Assembly: GCA_050124775.1 (NCBI GenBank)
Contig: JASFEP010000154.1
Span: forward strand, 1 to 9,617
Source of the DNA: WTAW01 sp050124775
GTDB taxonomy: Bacteria > Acidobacteriota > Aminicenantia > Aminicenantales > Aminicenantaceae
Direction of reading: 5' to 3'
DNA length: 9,617 nt
The notes below the pieces were generated by a model. That model was not told the origin of the DNA. It worked only from the letters and a program-made list of their open reading frames with translations, and ran no database searches. The position numbers were made by a program, and so were the translations under genes. Positions 1 to 5,805 of this stretch are shown here, one piece after another (positions within the stretch are counted from its first letter, which is position 1; each line of letters starts with the position of its first letter).

Positions 1-235
1 ATGTGGTTTTGTGTTACAATTCTGAATTGTCTATTCAATAAATAAACATAAAGTGCAATTTTGTTCAATATTATGTTTAATGAAAAACACTAATTGGAGT
101 TGGTTTTAGAGAGTGATACGGATTGATTTTACGCGCCCTGATTCGTTTCCTATCCCCATTGAATAGGGGGAGTTAACAGACTCAGCCCCGGGCGCTCAAA
201 AGGAGAGAGAAGAATAAGATGAAAGAGGTGGAAAA
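1..235. other. Upstream region of the M20 gene
   Basis: No gene is supported here. The left part is AT-rich and contains TATTAT at 69-74 as a possible -10 element, but no convincing -35. A short hairpin (TCCCC at 153-157 with GGGGA at 167-171) lies in the probable 5' leader. A six-codon reading frame (219-239, MKEVEK) is preceded by AGGAGAG (201-207), and its TGA overlaps the ATG of the M20 gene as ATGA. Confidence 0.4.
16..30. repeat. 15-bp perfect inverted repeat
   Basis: ACAATTC and GAATTGT flank a single T (position 23). The symmetry suggests a protein-binding site or the remains of a hairpin from a gene to the left. There is no T-tract directly after it, so it is not a convincing terminator. 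Function unknown. Confidence 0.3.
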
Positions 236-1681
236 ATGAAGCGCGTGTCTTTATCTGTGTTATGTTTGATTGCCCTTGCACCATTCTCATTGGCATTACA
301 ACAACCTTCAGAAGCCCAGTTAAAGAAGGAAGTCATAGAGTTTATAGACCAGAAAAACGAAGTGCTCATCGCAGTGAGCGATAAAATCTGGAAATACGCA
401 GAAATCGCCTTACTGGAATATGAATCCTCAGAGCTCCTTGAGGAGATTCTGGAGAGAGAGGGTTTTATCGTCGAGAAAGATGTCGCAGGCCTGCAGACCG
501 CTTTTGTCGCCACTTACGGTTCGGGGAGTCCGGTCTTAGGGATATTAGCCGAGTATGATGCGCTACCGGGACTTTCACAAGACGACAAACCGTTCAAGCA
601 AGTGCTGGTGAAAGAAGGGGCCGGACACGGTTGTGGCCATAATCTTTTTGGTGCAGGGAGCCTCGGAGCTGCTCTCGGTCTTAAAGAGGTTATGGAAAAG
701 CATAGTTTGAAGGGCACATTAAGACTTTATGGATGTCCTGCAGAAGAAGATATTGGGGGTAAGCTCTATATGGCCAGGGATGGTCTTTTTGACGACCTGG
801 ATGTGTGTTTGGCATGGCATCCGGATTACGAGACTTCCGTGGATGTGGATGGAAGTCAAGCCATAGATGATTTAGAGATTGAATTTTTTGGAAAAACATC
901 ACACGCGGCCTTTGATCCTTGGATGGGAAGCAGCGCTCTGGATGCAGTGGAGATGATGACATTCGGTATCAACCTCCTCCGGGAACATGTCAAACCATCT
1001 GTCCGCATACATTATGTAATCACTGAAGGAGGAAAAGTCCCCAATGTGGTTCCCGAATATGCAAAAGTCTGGCTTTGGGTGCGCGATTCCGATAGAGCAG
1101 GAGTGAAAGAGGTTGTACACAAAATAGAGAAAATTATAGAAGGCGCAGCGATTGCTACAGGAACCACATCCAAAATACATTCTTTGGGTAGTTACCATGA
1201 GATGCTCGTCAACATAAGAGGATCGCAGGTTATGCAGAAAAATTTGGAAATGATCGGTTCGCCGACCTATACGGATGATGAGGACGAATATGCCAGGAGG
1301 ATTCAAAAAGAAACAGGCGTTGAGTGGAAAGGAATGCATGCTGAAATAGAAGAATTAATGGATCCGCCCAAAGATCCTGTTGGAGGATCGACGGATGTCG
1401 CCGAGGTAAGCTGGATAGCACCCACTCTTCATCTTTCCACGGCATGTGCTCCATATGGAATTCCCTGGCATAGTTGGGCCGTAGTCGCATCCAGTAAACA
1501 TCCGATCGGGTATAAGGGAATGATTTTGGCTGCAAAGGTGATGGCAACGACCGGGCTCGAACTTCTTCTCGATCCTGAAACTTTGGCAGAAGTCAAGAAG
1601 GAATTTAAAGATAGGATCAAAGATTATACCTACAAAAGCGGGATTCCCCCTGACCAGAAACCTCCCGTGCGAATAAACTAG
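236..1681 (+). CDS. Secreted M20D-family amidohydrolase/peptidase, AbgB-like
   Basis: A dinuclear metal hydrolase expected to cleave an amide bond, for example in aminobenzoyl-glutamate-like or N-acyl amino acid substrates; the true substrate is unknown. Residues 1 to about 21 form a signal peptide (basic MKR, hydrophobic core, then LALQQP), so it probably acts in the periplasm. Family motifs are in order: LAEYDALPGL (104-113), GHGCGHN with metal ligands (130-136), PAEED with the catalytic/ligand glutamates (168-172), AWHP (193-196), the lid/dimerisation domain opening with FGKTSHAAFDPWMG (218-231), NVVPE (270-274), STDVAEVSW (385-393) and the C-terminal GIPWHSW (408-414). At 481 residues it matches AbgB-type proteins plus a leader. 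The ATG at 236 has GAGGTG at 225-230, five bases upstream. It stands alone; the next firm gene is over 400 bp away. AbgB normally works with AbgA in the cytoplasm, but no AbgA is seen here, so a secreted single-subunit enzyme is more likely. Confidence 0.9.
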   Translation: MKRVSLSVLCLIALAPFSLALQQPSEAQLKKEVIEFIDQKNEVLIAVSDKIWKYAEIALLEYESSELLEEILEREGFIVEKDVAGLQTAFVATYGSGSPVLGILAEYDALPGLSQDDKPFKQVLVKEGAGHGCGHNLFGAGSLGAALGLKEVMEKHSLKGTLRLYGCPAEEDIGGKLYMARDGLFDDLDVCLAWHPDYETSVDVDGSQAIDDLEIEFFGKTSHAAFDPWMGSSALDAVEMMTFGINLLREHVKPSVRIHYVITEGGKVPNVVPEYAKVWLWVRDSDRAGVKEVVHKIEKIIEGAAIATGTTSKIHSLGSYHEMLVNIRGSQVMQKNLEMIGSPTYTDDEDEYARRIQKETGVEWKGMHAEIEELMDPPKDPVGGSTDVAEVSWIAPTLHLSTACAPYGIPWHSWAVVASSKHPIGYKGMILAAKVMATTGLELLLDPETLAEVKKEFKDRIKDYTYKSGIPPDQKPPVRIN

Positions 1682-2109
1682 AATTCGTTTGATTTGTGGA
1701 TGCAATTATGACGGGAATCGGTCGTGATGGCGCTGGTTTTCCTGCATCACTTTGAGGTCAAACCAGATATCATAATCATGAGAGAAGGACCGGCCCTGAG
1801 TGCTCTTAAGTTATTGATATTAAATAACTTATGTATTTTTAGTAAGGATCTAATCGAAATTATCGAGGTTTTTGCTGTACAGGATCTTGCTGTTGAACGG
1901 GAAGTGAATGGGGACGTAGAGATGCGATGTATTAGGAGTGGAGCCATAACGCGAAGCCACCCGATCTGGTGGGGCAGGCACAAATATAAGTGTGACCTTG
2001 ATCTAAGTCCTTATAAAGGAAAACCAATAATTCGAGATTTCCGCTCTAGGGGGAAGGGGAGGGCAGGGGATGTCGCTTCTGCTCTAAAAAGGCTGAAAGG
2101 AAGAAAACC
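1682..2109. other. Gap between M20 and aminotransferase genes
   Basis: The gap of about 430 bp contains one long plus-strand reading frame (1724-2131) of uncertain reality and an AT-rich hairpin (1807-1831) followed by a T-tract. Just before the aminotransferase lie a purine-rich stretch (about 2049-2070) and its ribosome binding site AAGGAAG (about 2096-2102). No RNA gene was recognised. Confidence 0.4.
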
Positions 2110-2131
2110 ATGTCACAAAAAGAACCTTTAA
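1724..2131 (+). CDS. Doubtful hypothetical protein, 135 aa
   Basis: Not recognised. The frame opens at a GTG directly followed by an ATG (1727), with GGGA about seven bases upstream as a weak ribosome binding site, and overlaps the first 22 bases of the aminotransferase gene. The first half is mildly hydrophobic (LKLLILNNL near the middle). The C-terminus is strongly basic (Arg/Lys-rich from about residue 105). No domain, signal peptide or catalytic motif is seen. For: about 135 open codons are unlikely by chance in this base composition. Against: the overlap, the poor start, no recognisable family, and a terminator-like hairpin inside it (1807-1831). It may be a decayed gene. Confidence 0.25.
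   Translation: MMALVFLHHFEVKPDIIIMREGPALSALKLLILNNLCIFSKDLIEIIEVFAVQDLAVEREVNGDVEMRCIRSGAITRSHPIWWGRHKYKCDLDLSPYKGKPIIRDFRSRGKGRAGDVASALKRLKGRKPCHKKNL
1807..1843 (+). terminator. AT-rich hairpin with T-tract, possible terminator of the M20 gene
   Basis: TAAGTTATT (1807-1815) pairs perfectly with AATAACTTA (1823-1831) around a 7-nt loop, followed within a few bases by TATTTTT. The stem is 9 bp but almost all A/T, so it is weak, and it lies about 125 bp past the M20 stop. It conflicts with the doubtful frame 1724-2131: at most one of them is likely to be functional. Confidence 0.35.
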
Positions 2132-3441
2132 TAATGACTGAACTCCCAGGGAAAAAATCAAAGAGAATCCTCGCCAAAGATAAAAAATATGCCTCAAGCT
2201 CCTACATCAAAGAATATCCTTTAGTTGTCGAAAGAGGGGAGGGGGCTGTTTTGGTGGACGTGGACGGCAACCGGTTTTTGGATATGATGGCTGGGATCGC
2301 AGTGAATATCACTGGCTATAGCCATCCCAAAGTCGTCAACGCCGTCAAAGATCAGAGTGAAAAATTTTTTCACATATGTGCGACGGATTTTTACTATCCG
2401 TCTTTTACCCATCTTGCTGAAAGGCTTGCGGAAATCACTCCGATAAGAGGGAAAAAAAGCGTCTTTTTGAACAATTCAGGAACGGAGGCTGTAGAAACAG
2501 CGATAAAGCTTGCGCGCTATCATACACGCCGGTCCAATATCATCGCCTTTCATGGGGCCTTTCATGGGCGAACGACCGGGGCCTTGAGCTTGACCGCAAG
2601 CAAATATAGGCAGAGGAGATATTTCGGCCCTCTGATGCCCAACGTTTATCATATCCCATATGGCTATTGCTACCGTTGTGAATACAATCTCAAATATCCA
2701 TCGTGTGGGGCCTTTTGTGCAGAAGCGATTGAAAAGGTTCTGTGTCAATACCTTCTGAGCCCAGATGAGATTGCTGCCGTTTTCGTCGAACCCATATTGG
2801 GTGAGGGCGGCTATGTTGTGCCACCTCCTGAGTTCCATCAGAAATTGAGAGAATTCACCAGACGGCATGGGATCCTTCTTATCGCTGATGAAATCCAATC
2901 AGGAATGGGCCGGACAGGCAAGTTTATTGCCATGGAACATTTTGGTGTCGAACCGGATGTTGTTCTTCTTGCCAAAGGGCTTGCATCGGGGCTTCCCCTA
3001 GGTGCCGTCATTGCAAGGAAAAAGATTATGGATTGGGAGCCGGGAACACATGGAAGCACATTCGGAGGTAATCCTGTTTCTTGTGAGGCATCGTTGGCGA
3101 CATTGGACTTGCTCGAAGAGGGTCTGATGGATAACGCCTCTAAAATTGGGATGTATCTTCTTTCCGAGTTGAAAAATCTTCAAAAGACACATCCAGTCAT
3201 TGGTGATGTTCGTGGGATTGGCCTGATGATCGGTGTTGAATTCATCGCTGACAGAAAAACACGACAGCCAGCCGGCCTCGCAGTCAAAGAAATCGTTAAT
3301 GATGCATTTAAAAAAGGACTCCTGTTGCTTTCATGTGGGGAAAGTGTAATTCGTTTTGCTCCACCTTTAATAGTCGATAGAGAATTTGTAGATAAATCTC
3401 TGGATATCTTTTCAGGAGTATTATCTGATAGAGATCTTTAG
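2110..3441 (+). CDS. Class III PLP-dependent aminotransferase (acetylornithine/GABA aminotransferase family)
   Basis: A cytoplasmic PLP enzyme that transfers the amino group of an omega- or alpha-amino acid to a 2-oxoacid; exact substrate unknown. Fold type I hallmarks are in order: NRFLDMMAGIAV (54-65), NNSGTEAVE for PLP phosphate binding (121-129), FHGAFHGRT (147-155), FVEPILGEGG (225-234), ADEIQSGMGRTG with D260 for the pyridine nitrogen (259-270), the Schiff-base lysine K289 in LLAKGLASGLPLG, and HGSTFGGNP (314-322). An insert at 184-203 holds four cysteines (C187, C190, C199, C203); from memory, related archaeal enzymes (Pyrococcus/Thermococcus aminotransferases and the broad-specificity amino-acid racemase) have a similar YCYRC segment. 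The length, 443 aa, is normal. The ATG at 2110 has AAGGAAG about seven bases upstream; the internal ATG at 2134 has no such site. It could be a GABA/ornithine aminotransferase or a racemase of the same fold. Confidence 0.92.
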   Translation: MSQKEPLIMTELPGKKSKRILAKDKKYASSSYIKEYPLVVERGEGAVLVDVDGNRFLDMMAGIAVNITGYSHPKVVNAVKDQSEKFFHICATDFYYPSFTHLAERLAEITPIRGKKSVFLNNSGTEAVETAIKLARYHTRRSNIIAFHGAFHGRTTGALSLTASKYRQRRYFGPLMPNVYHIPYGYCYRCEYNLKYPSCGAFCAEAIEKVLCQYLLSPDEIAAVFVEPILGEGGYVVPPPEFHQKLREFTRRHGILLIADEIQSGMGRTGKFIAMEHFGVEPDVVLLAKGLASGLPLGAVIARKKIMDWEPGTHGSTFGGNPVSCEASLATLDLLEEGLMDNASKIGMYLLSELKNLQKTHPVIGDVRGIGLMIGVEFIADRKTRQPAGLAVKEIVNDAFKKGLLLLSCGESVIRFAPPLIVDREFVDKSLDIFSGVLSDRDL

Positions 3442-3525
3442 ATGCACAGATGATACAAAAAGCGATGATTATACCGGAAGCTATAAATTTGATGTATTTG
3501 CCTATTAAATTATGTGTAATTTATT

Positions 3526-3531
3526 TATAAT
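3526..3531 (+). promoter_or_regulatory. Consensus -10 element upstream of parA
   Basis: TATAAT is a perfect -10 hexamer. The -35 at 17 bp (TATTAA, 3503-3508) is poor, so a regulator or another sigma factor may be involved. Transcription would start at about 3538, putting the 18-bp palindrome at roughly +10 to +27, a typical repressor position. A second, weaker candidate is TTGCTA (3585-3590) with TATTGT (3608-3613), 17 bp apart. Confidence 0.4.
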
Positions 3532-3547
3532 CTGTGAGTTATAACGA

Positions 3548-3565
3548 ATGTCGGCATGCCGACAT
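3548..3565. promoter_or_regulatory. 18-bp perfect palindrome before parA: candidate parS or operator
   Basis: ATGTCGGCATGCCGACAT reads identically on both strands. Its 16-bp core has the TGT...ACA ends also seen in the parS consensus of Spo0J-type ParB proteins, but the centre differs (GGCATGCC instead of TCACGTGA). It lies 79 bp before the parA start, so ParB or ParA binding is reasonable. The same bases can form a terminator (see next entry). Confidence 0.35.
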
Positions 3566-3580
3566 GCCTATTTTTAAATT
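3553..3580 (+). terminator. Possible intrinsic terminator after the aminotransferase gene
   Basis: GGCATG (3553-3558) pairs with CATGCC (3563-3568) around the tetraloop CCGA, followed by TATTTTT. This would end transcription about 110 bp past the aminotransferase stop. It overlaps the palindrome, so the element could be an operator, an attenuator or both. The stem is only 6 bp. Confidence 0.4.
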
Positions 3581-3643
3581 CTTCTTGCTATTTCTTTATA
3601 TTTCCTATATTGTACACACCTGCGCTGACCTTGGAGGCTTCGT

Positions 3644-4408
3644 TTGATCATTGCTGTTACAAATCAAAAGGGCGGAGTGGGGAAGACCACGACCGCCATC
3701 AATTTATCCGCAGCCCTTGCGTTTATGGGGAAAAGTACCCTGTTAGTGGATACAGACCCCCAGGCAAATAGTACAATTTCCGTTGTAAATGACCCCACAA
3801 AATATGAAAAATCTCTGTATGATGTCATGGTTGACGGGGGCAATCGTATCGAAGAGATTATAGCAAATTCGACAATCCCTGGTCTGGAAGTCGCCATTTC
3901 CAAAATTTCAATGGCAAAATTGGAGCCCGCGTTATTGGGAGCGATCGACAGTCACTACAGACTCAAGGATGTTCTAAGCCATGTGAAGAATAAATATGAT
4001 TGGATCGTTATTGATACACCTCCAACTTTGGGGATGATCACTCTGAATGCTCTTGTCGCATCGGATTTTATTCTGATTCCTATACAATCCTCTTATCTTT
4101 GCCTTGAGGGGACCGATGACCTTCTGGAAACCATAGAAAAAGTGCAAAAAGTGGCCAATCCGAACCTGAAAATCATCGGAGTTTTAGTCACTTTGCATGA
4201 TAAAAGGACAAACATATCAAAGGATGTTCTTGCGCGAATAAAAAAGGTTTTTGGTAAACAGGTTTTTAGTGAAATTATTTCAAAAAGTGTAAAACTCGAA
4301 GAGAGTCCTGCTTATAAAGAATCTATATTCACATTTGCACCAAATTCAGTGGGTGCGGCCCAGTATAAACATGTCGTAAAGGAGTTGTTGAAGCGTGCAG
4401 AAAAGTAA
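3644..4408 (+). CDS. parA: ParA-family chromosome/plasmid partitioning ATPase (Soj-like)
   Basis: A deviant Walker ATPase that binds DNA non-specifically when ATP-bound and is stimulated by ParB at parS sites to move or space DNA. Visible motifs: the Walker A KGGVGKTT (9-16) with signature lysine K9 and K14, Walker A' VDTDPQAN with D36/D38 (35-42), and Walker B VIDTPP with D124 (122-127). There is no N-terminal helix-turn-helix, so at 254 aa it resembles chromosomal Soj or type Ib plasmid ParA rather than the larger type Ia proteins. The start is TTG, chosen because GGAGG (3633-3637) lies six bases upstream and the protein then begins exactly at the expected MIIAVTNQKGG. It overlaps parB by 14 nt, so the two are probably translationally coupled. 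Regulation probably acts through the palindrome at 3548-3565. Confidence 0.96.
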   Translation: MIIAVTNQKGGVGKTTTAINLSAALAFMGKSTLLVDTDPQANSTISVVNDPTKYEKSLYDVMVDGGNRIEEIIANSTIPGLEVAISKISMAKLEPALLGAIDSHYRLKDVLSHVKNKYDWIVIDTPPTLGMITLNALVASDFILIPIQSSYLCLEGTDDLLETIEKVQKVANPNLKIIGVLVTLHDKRTNISKDVLARIKKVFGKQVFSEIISKSVKLEESPAYKESIFTFAPNSVGAAQYKHVVKELLKRAEK

Positions 4409-5228
4409 AAAGACAGGTTTACCTGGTAATGTTAAGATGCGCCATGATGGCCATTTTGTGGATCTGATAACGGAACGGGTCGAAGGACCTCGCATACGAA
4501 TGATTCCCATAGATAAAATAGATCCCAATCCTCAGCAGGCTCGAAGTGAGCTTGGTGATATTAAAGATCTGATGGCCTCGATCAAGCAAAAAGGAATTTT
4601 GGAGCCGATCATTGTGCGTCCGAAACACGGAAGGTATGAGATTATCGCAGGTGAACGGAGATATATCGCATCAAAACGGATCGGTATGAAAGAAATGCCG
4701 TGTATCGAAAAACATGTCGAGGATAATGAGGCCATGGAGATCGCTCTTATCGAAAATTTGCAGAGAAAGGATCTCGACCCGTTCGAGGAGGCTGATGGTT
4801 TGCATGCCTTGGCCGAAATGTACGGGTATAGTCATCATGATATCTCACAAAAAATCGGAAAGGCACGGTCAACAATTACAGAAATCATCAATTTGAATAA
4901 AATCCCTAAAGATATAAGGAAGCTATGTCAAGAAAACGGAATAACGAGCCGAACGACTTTGATTGAAATTTCCAAACTTAAAGATAAAGAACACATGGAA
5001 GAATTGATTCGTATTATACAGGAGAGAGATTTAAAACGTGAAGATACAAGAGAACTCTCAAAAAGAATGATGGGAAAAGCTAAAAAGGCACGATTATTCG
5101 TTTATAATTATAAGCCAAAAGGCGCTGATTACAGAATGAGGCTGGAATTCAAAAATCAGAACGTATCCAAAGATGATATCATCCAAATTCTCGAGGAAAT
5201 CATAAGAAACTTGAAATCTAAAGAGTGA
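4395..5228 (+). CDS. parB: ParB/Spo0J-family partition protein
   Basis: A sequence-specific clamp protein that loads at parS, spreads along DNA and stimulates ParA. The N-terminal ParB/CTPase-fold domain runs from about 34 (IRMIPIDKIDPNP) to about 122 and includes IVRPKHGRYEIIAGERRY (73-90) with the GERR box needed for CTP binding and spreading. Next come ENLQRKDLDPFEEA (120-133) and a helix-turn-helix (about 137-167, HHDISQKIGKARSTITEII). A short charged linker and a C-terminal dimerisation segment follow (about 246-277). The length, 277 aa, is typical. The start is GTG inside the end of parA; ATG at 4437 (residue 15) is an alternative, because the first 30 residues are not conserved. ParB proteins with this architecture usually recognise a palindromic parS; no classical copy was spotted in the window. 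Confidence 0.95.
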   Translation: MQKSKKTGLPGNVKMRHDGHFVDLITERVEGPRIRMIPIDKIDPNPQQARSELGDIKDLMASIKQKGILEPIIVRPKHGRYEIIAGERRYIASKRIGMKEMPCIEKHVEDNEAMEIALIENLQRKDLDPFEEADGLHALAEMYGYSHHDISQKIGKARSTITEIINLNKIPKDIRKLCQENGITSRTTLIEISKLKDKEHMEELIRIIQERDLKREDTRELSKRMMGKAKKARLFVYNYKPKGADYRMRLEFKNQNVSKDDIIQILEEIIRNLKSKE

Positions 5229-5320
5229 TATATTTTTTGAAAAAATGAGTTGACATAATATACCTTATGCGACACAATTTTTATCTAATATCTATGGTGC
5301 TGTAAATAAACAGTTTACGG

Positions 5321-5341
5321 ATTTTCACAGGCTGTGGATAT
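5321..5341. other. Facing pair of DnaA-box-like sequences, candidate origin element
   Basis: TGTGGATAT (5333-5341) is the reverse complement of ATATCCACA, one mismatch from the DnaA box TTATCCACA. Facing it, ATTTTCACA (5321-5329) has two mismatches from TTATNCACA. Together they form a CACAG-G-CTGTG palindrome (5326-5336). An A/T-only stretch follows about 40 bp further on and could serve as an unwinding element. One good box and one poor box are too few to prove an origin, but parAB adjacency is suggestive. Confidence 0.3.
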
Positions 5342-5458
5342 CTCTTTTGCCTATTTTTTGTGCAATTGTGAAGAAAGATTTTGAAAAAATAATAAAAAAT
5401 TATTAAAGGGATTAAAAGTCATGGTATTATAGCTCTATGCTCTAAAAACCCATTGGCC

Positions 5459-5527
5459 AGAGGTGTATTGTTGATCGAAGATAAAAAATACAGAACTTGT
5501 ATTCTTTACCTTCAACAAAAAACCTCT
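5459..5527. repeat. Nested inverted repeat with alternative pairings
   Basis: AGAGGT (5459-5464) pairs with ACCTCT (5522-5527); inside it TTGTTGA (5468-5474) pairs with TCAACAA (5512-5518); at the centre AATACA (5487-5492) pairs with TGTATT (5498-5503). ACCTCT can instead pair with a second AGAGGT at 5540-5545, so two exclusive folds exist. It may be a terminator cluster or a structured RNA; no known RNA family was recognised. Confidence 0.4.
5483..5503 (-). terminator. Minus-strand hairpin with T-tract (distal)
   Basis: On the minus strand AATACA-AGTTC-TGTATT is directly followed by six T (complement of A run 5483-5488). The stem is A/T-rich and weak. It looks like a back-up to the terminator at 5517-5545. 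Confidence 0.35.
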
Positions 5528-5545
5528 AGATCGTAACCCAGAGGT
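5517..5545 (-). terminator. Intrinsic terminator of the XRE-ImmA/PIN unit (minus strand)
   Basis: On the minus strand ACCTCT and AGAGGT pair across a 12-nt loop, and the second arm runs straight into TTTTTT (complement of A run 5517-5522). It lies about 65 bp past the last PIN-like remnant codon, where the leftward transcript should end. A 6-bp stem with a large loop is modest. Confidence 0.45.
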
Positions 5546-5547
5546 AG

Positions 5548-5568
5548 CTGGCGAGATTTTCTCGCCAG
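5548..5568. repeat. Strong 9-bp GC-rich hairpin
   Basis: CTGGCGAGA (5548-5556) and TCTCGCCAG (5560-5568) are perfect complements around TTT. It is the most stable hairpin seen in this gap. Neither strand has a proper T-tract directly after it, so it may protect the 3' end of leftward transcripts or be part of a terminator tandem with 5517-5545. Confidence 0.5.
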
Positions 5569-5592
5569 GGATAATTTGATTAGGTAAATAAT

Positions 5593-5609
5593 ACAGTAAC
5601 TTTTACTGT
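5593..5609. repeat. 7-bp inverted repeat next to the PIN remnant
   Basis: ACAGTAA (5593-5599) and TTACTGT (5603-5609) flank CTT. It starts directly beyond the last PIN-like codons and could mark an operator or the breakpoint of the decayed gene. Confidence 0.3.
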
Positions 5610-5611
5610 TA

Positions 5612-5805
5612 TGAAAACACTAATCTTCCTTCAATCCGAACCGCTGTATCCGTAAAATGCTACCTTAGTCATCCTCATAATAATAGACCTCTCGCCTTAG
5701 AACAGTAGAGGGAATAAGAATCTCATTTCGCTTGACGATATGTTCCCAAATCCCAAATTTATGAAGGTCAATTATGATATCAGCATCAAGAAGTACGATA
5801 GGCAA
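5612..5805 (-). pseudogene. Remnant of a PIN-like toxin gene overlapping the XRE-ImmA gene
   Basis: The minus-strand frame begins at TTG 5805, inside the end of the XRE-ImmA gene (20-nt overlap, +1 frame), with GAGGA eight bases upstream. It encodes 46 residues to a TAA at 5665-5667: PIVLLDADIIIDLHKFGIWE, then HIVKRNEILIPSTVLRREV and YYYEDD. This is the beginning of a PIN-like nuclease fold: a hydrophobic strand ending in D7/D9, then an acidic residue (E39) after the second strand. The stop is followed, in another frame (5612-5659), by 16 more codons with similar character (HFTDTAVRIEGRLVFS), implying a nonsense change plus frameshift. The remaining half of the domain, with its last acidic residues, is absent, so nuclease activity is not expected. 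Family knowledge: XRE-COG2856 genes have been proposed to pair with toxin-like partners. Inference: this was the toxin or effector of the upstream gene. A short functional peptide cannot be excluded. Confidence 0.65.

Larger units (their letters stand above)
5229..5611. other. AT-rich structured gap after parB
   Basis: No firm gene is present. It holds, in order: a near-palindromic T6/A6 stretch after the parB stop, TTGACA at 5250-5255 without a good -10, a facing pair of DnaA-box-like sequences (5321-5341), an A/T-only run (about 5380-5405), TATTAT at 5425-5430, a set of hairpins (5459-5568) and a 7-bp inverted repeat (5593-5609). A 21-codon plus-strand frame from TTG 5471 to 5536 is too short and featureless to call. 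Confidence 0.45.

Noticed and set aside
899..1339. Long minus-strand frame opposite the M20 gene
   Set aside because: It is a shadow of the M20 coding sequence; Cys/His/Phe-rich with no motif.
3556..3771. Plus-strand frame overlapping the start of parA
   Set aside because: It reads through the parA Walker A region in another frame; parA in its own frame has every expected motif and a proper ribosome binding site.
5250..5279. TTGACA as a promoter after parB
   Set aside because: The -35 is perfect, but no acceptable -10 lies 16-18 bp downstream and no gene follows on that strand.
5471..5536. 21-codon plus-strand frame (TTG start) in the gap after parB
   Set aside because: Too short, no homology, and it coincides with the inverted-repeat cluster, which explains the sequence better.
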